A DNA stretch of 7,914 bases from Candidatus Segetimicrobium genomatis (GTDB lineage: Bacteria; Sysuimicrobiota; Sysuimicrobiia; Sysuimicrobiales; Segetimicrobiaceae): positions 1 to 7,914 of the forward strand of contig VBAN01000184.1 in NCBI GenBank assembly GCA_005882445.1. Reading direction: 5' to 3'. The translations under genes and the position numbers were made by a program. Of the stretch, positions 6,709 through 7,914 are shown piece after piece (the stretch's first letter is position 1; every line of letters starts with the position of its first letter). Under the pieces are notes generated by a model. That model was not told the origin of the DNA. It did not search any database and worked only from the letters and a program-made list of their open reading frames with translations.

Positions 6709-7914
6709 AGGCATCCGTCCGGATCGCGTTCCTTCCCCTCGACGCCCGGCCGGTGACGCGCGGGGCCTTCCTCGCGCTTGCGGACCTGGCCGGATGGGAC
6801 GTGGCCACCCCTCCGGCCGCCCTCCTCGGCGCCCGCCGCCAAAGCGGCGATGTCGACGCCCTCTGGCGCTGGGTCGACACCGAGGGCGCGGACGCGGACG
6901 TCCTGATCGCTTCGGCGGAGGTGATGATCTACGGCGGACTCGTGCCGTCGCGGATCGGACACGAGCCCCTCGATCGGTGTCTCGCCCTGGCGGGCCGGTT
7001 CGGGGAGGCGCGGCGGCGCGCCCCCCACCGGCGCCTCCTGCTGGCGGCCAGCAACCTGCGCCTGCCGGCCGCCCCCGACGCGACCGAGGAGCCGGAGTAC
7101 TGGGCGGAGTTCGGCCCGCGGATCTTCGCCTACAGTTACCACTCCGACCGCTTCGCCCAGACCGGAGAGCCATCCTCACAGGCGCAGGCCGCGGCCGCGC
7201 AGGCCGCGGTGCCCCAACCGGTGATGGCCGACGTGCTGGCGCGGCGCGCCAGAAACCTGACCGTGCTCCTGTCCCTCGTCGACCAGGCGGCGCGGGGGGA
7301 TGTGGACGGTCTGCTGGTGGGGCAGGACGACGCGGCCGAGTTCGGGCTGACCCGGCGGGACCTGCGGACGGTCGAAGGCGCCATTGCGGAGCGGGGCGCG
7401 GGCGCACGCGCCTGGGTGACCTACGGGACCGATGAGCTCGCGGTCCGGTTGCTGGCGCGGGCGTGGCTCGAAAGGAGCGCGCGGACCCCCGGGGTGCGGG
7501 TCGCCTACGCGTATCCCGAGAACCGGGATGCGATCCCGCGCTACGAGGGACAGGCGCTCGATCGCACCGTCACCTCGCACATCGCGACGGCCGGGGGCCG
7601 GCGGGTGGCCCGAGGGGAGGAGTTGACCCTGTTCGTCCACAACTTACCGAGCGCCCAGGAAGAGGCCCCGCACCAGGAGCCGTACGAGCCACGCGGCCTC
7701 GATCATTTCTTGGAAACCCTCCAGGCTGCCGTCGACGCCGGGCCTCCGCTGGGCATCGCAGACGTCCGCTACAGCAACGGCGCGGACCGGACCTTCGTGG
7801 GGCGGCTGCTCGATCTGCCCGGGGCATCCAGGATGGCCGCCTACGGCGGATGGAACACCGCGAGCAACACGCTGGGGATGGCGCTCGCGCAAGCACTCCT
7901 GCCGGCCGGGCCGG
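6705..7914 (+). CDS. DUF4127 family protein (3' partial)
   Basis: GTG 6705 overlaps the permease stop in a GTGA arrangement, pointing to translational coupling. The frame stays open for 403 codons to the window edge. Recognised family landmarks are FLPLDARPV (9-17), VMIYGGLVPSR (73-83), GQDDAAEFG (206-214), YGTDE (240-244), IADVRYSNGAD (351-361) and AYGGWNTASNTLG (379-391). Members are usually about 500 residues, so about 100 are missing on the right. There is no signal peptide or membrane helix in the visible part, so it is probably cytoplasmic. The biochemical function of DUF4127 is not established to my knowledge. Clustered Asp, Asn, His and Tyr residues in the conserved blocks look like an active site, and coupling to a sugar permease suggests an enzyme acting on the imported compound; both are inference. 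An Ala/Gln stretch at 159-168 is made by a DNA direct repeat. The second position of the family's usual PLDDRPV is Ala here. Confidence 0.88.
   Translation, partial: MKASVRIAFLPLDARPVTRGAFLALADLAGWDVATPPAALLGARRQSGDVDALWRWVDTEGADADVLIASAEVMIYGGLVPSRIGHEPLDRCLALAGRFGEARRRAPHRRLLLAASNLRLPAAPDATEEPEYWAEFGPRIFAYSYHSDRFAQTGEPSSQAQAAAAQAAVPQPVMADVLARRARNLTVLLSLVDQAARGDVDGLLVGQDDAAEFGLTRRDLRTVEGAIAERGAGARAWVTYGTDELAVRLLARAWLERSARTPGVRVAYAYPENRDAIPRYEGQALDRTVTSHIATAGGRRVARGEELTLFVHNLPSAQEEAPHQEPYEPRGLDHFLETLQAAVDAGPPLGIADVRYSNGADRTFVGRLLDLPGASRMAAYGGWNTASNTLGMALAQALLPAGP
7182..7208 (+). repeat. 12-bp direct repeat within the DUF4127 gene
   Basis: GCGCAGGCCGCG occurs at 7182-7193 and again at 7197-7208, a 15-base period that keeps frame and encodes an AQAA-type alanine/glutamine run. 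It looks like a small slippage duplication in a surface loop between conserved blocks. Confidence 0.6.

Noticed and set aside
5506..7407. Long minus-strand open frame (633 codons) under the permease and DUF4127 genes
   Set aside because: Low-complexity Arg/Pro composition and no recognisable domains, while the plus strand has well-conserved permease and DUF4127 motifs.

Overview
The window is GC-rich bacterial DNA with tightly packed genes, overlapping stops and starts, and GTG start codons. The sugar-transporter binding protein has a plain Sec signal peptide and no lipobox cysteine, and there is a Wzy/WaaL-type O-antigen ligase. Together these hint at an envelope with an outer membrane. No gene fixes the taxonomy. 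An uncultured, GC-rich soil or sediment lineage (for example Armatimonadota, Chloroflexota or Sysuimicrobiota-like) is only a guess.

Left part (1-850, + strand): the C-terminal 282 residues of an FAD-dependent oxidoreductase of the DAO superfamily. It resembles the mitochondrial complex I assembly factor FOXRED1 along its whole visible length. It converges, 10 bp apart, on a minus-strand pair. That pair, read from 3573 down to 861, is a KduD-like short-chain dehydrogenase (SDR) followed by a 654-residue membrane O-antigen ligase/polymerase with a C-terminal TPR region. The ligase ATG overlaps the SDR stop. The SDR carries a one-base deletion near 3158 that splits an otherwise complete 254-residue enzyme.

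Right part (3739-7914, + strand): a carbohydrate ABC-importer operon running divergently from the SDR. In order it holds a periplasmic binding protein, two inner-membrane permeases, and the first 403 codons of a DUF4127 protein whose GTG overlaps the stop of the second permease. No ATPase gene is present, so the importer probably uses a shared MsmK/UgpC-type ATPase encoded elsewhere. The first permease looks about 20 residues short just after its EAA loop.

The 165-bp gap between the divergent SDR and importer genes holds a strong Shine-Dalgarno sequence for the SDR and a perfect 8-3-8 inverted repeat, which could be an operator. The likely theme is uptake of a sugar or sugar acid (importer), its oxidation (KduD-like SDR), and an unknown step by DUF4127. 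The ligase and the FAD enzyme do not obviously belong to that pathway. No RNA genes, CRISPR arrays, insertion sequences or phage genes were seen.
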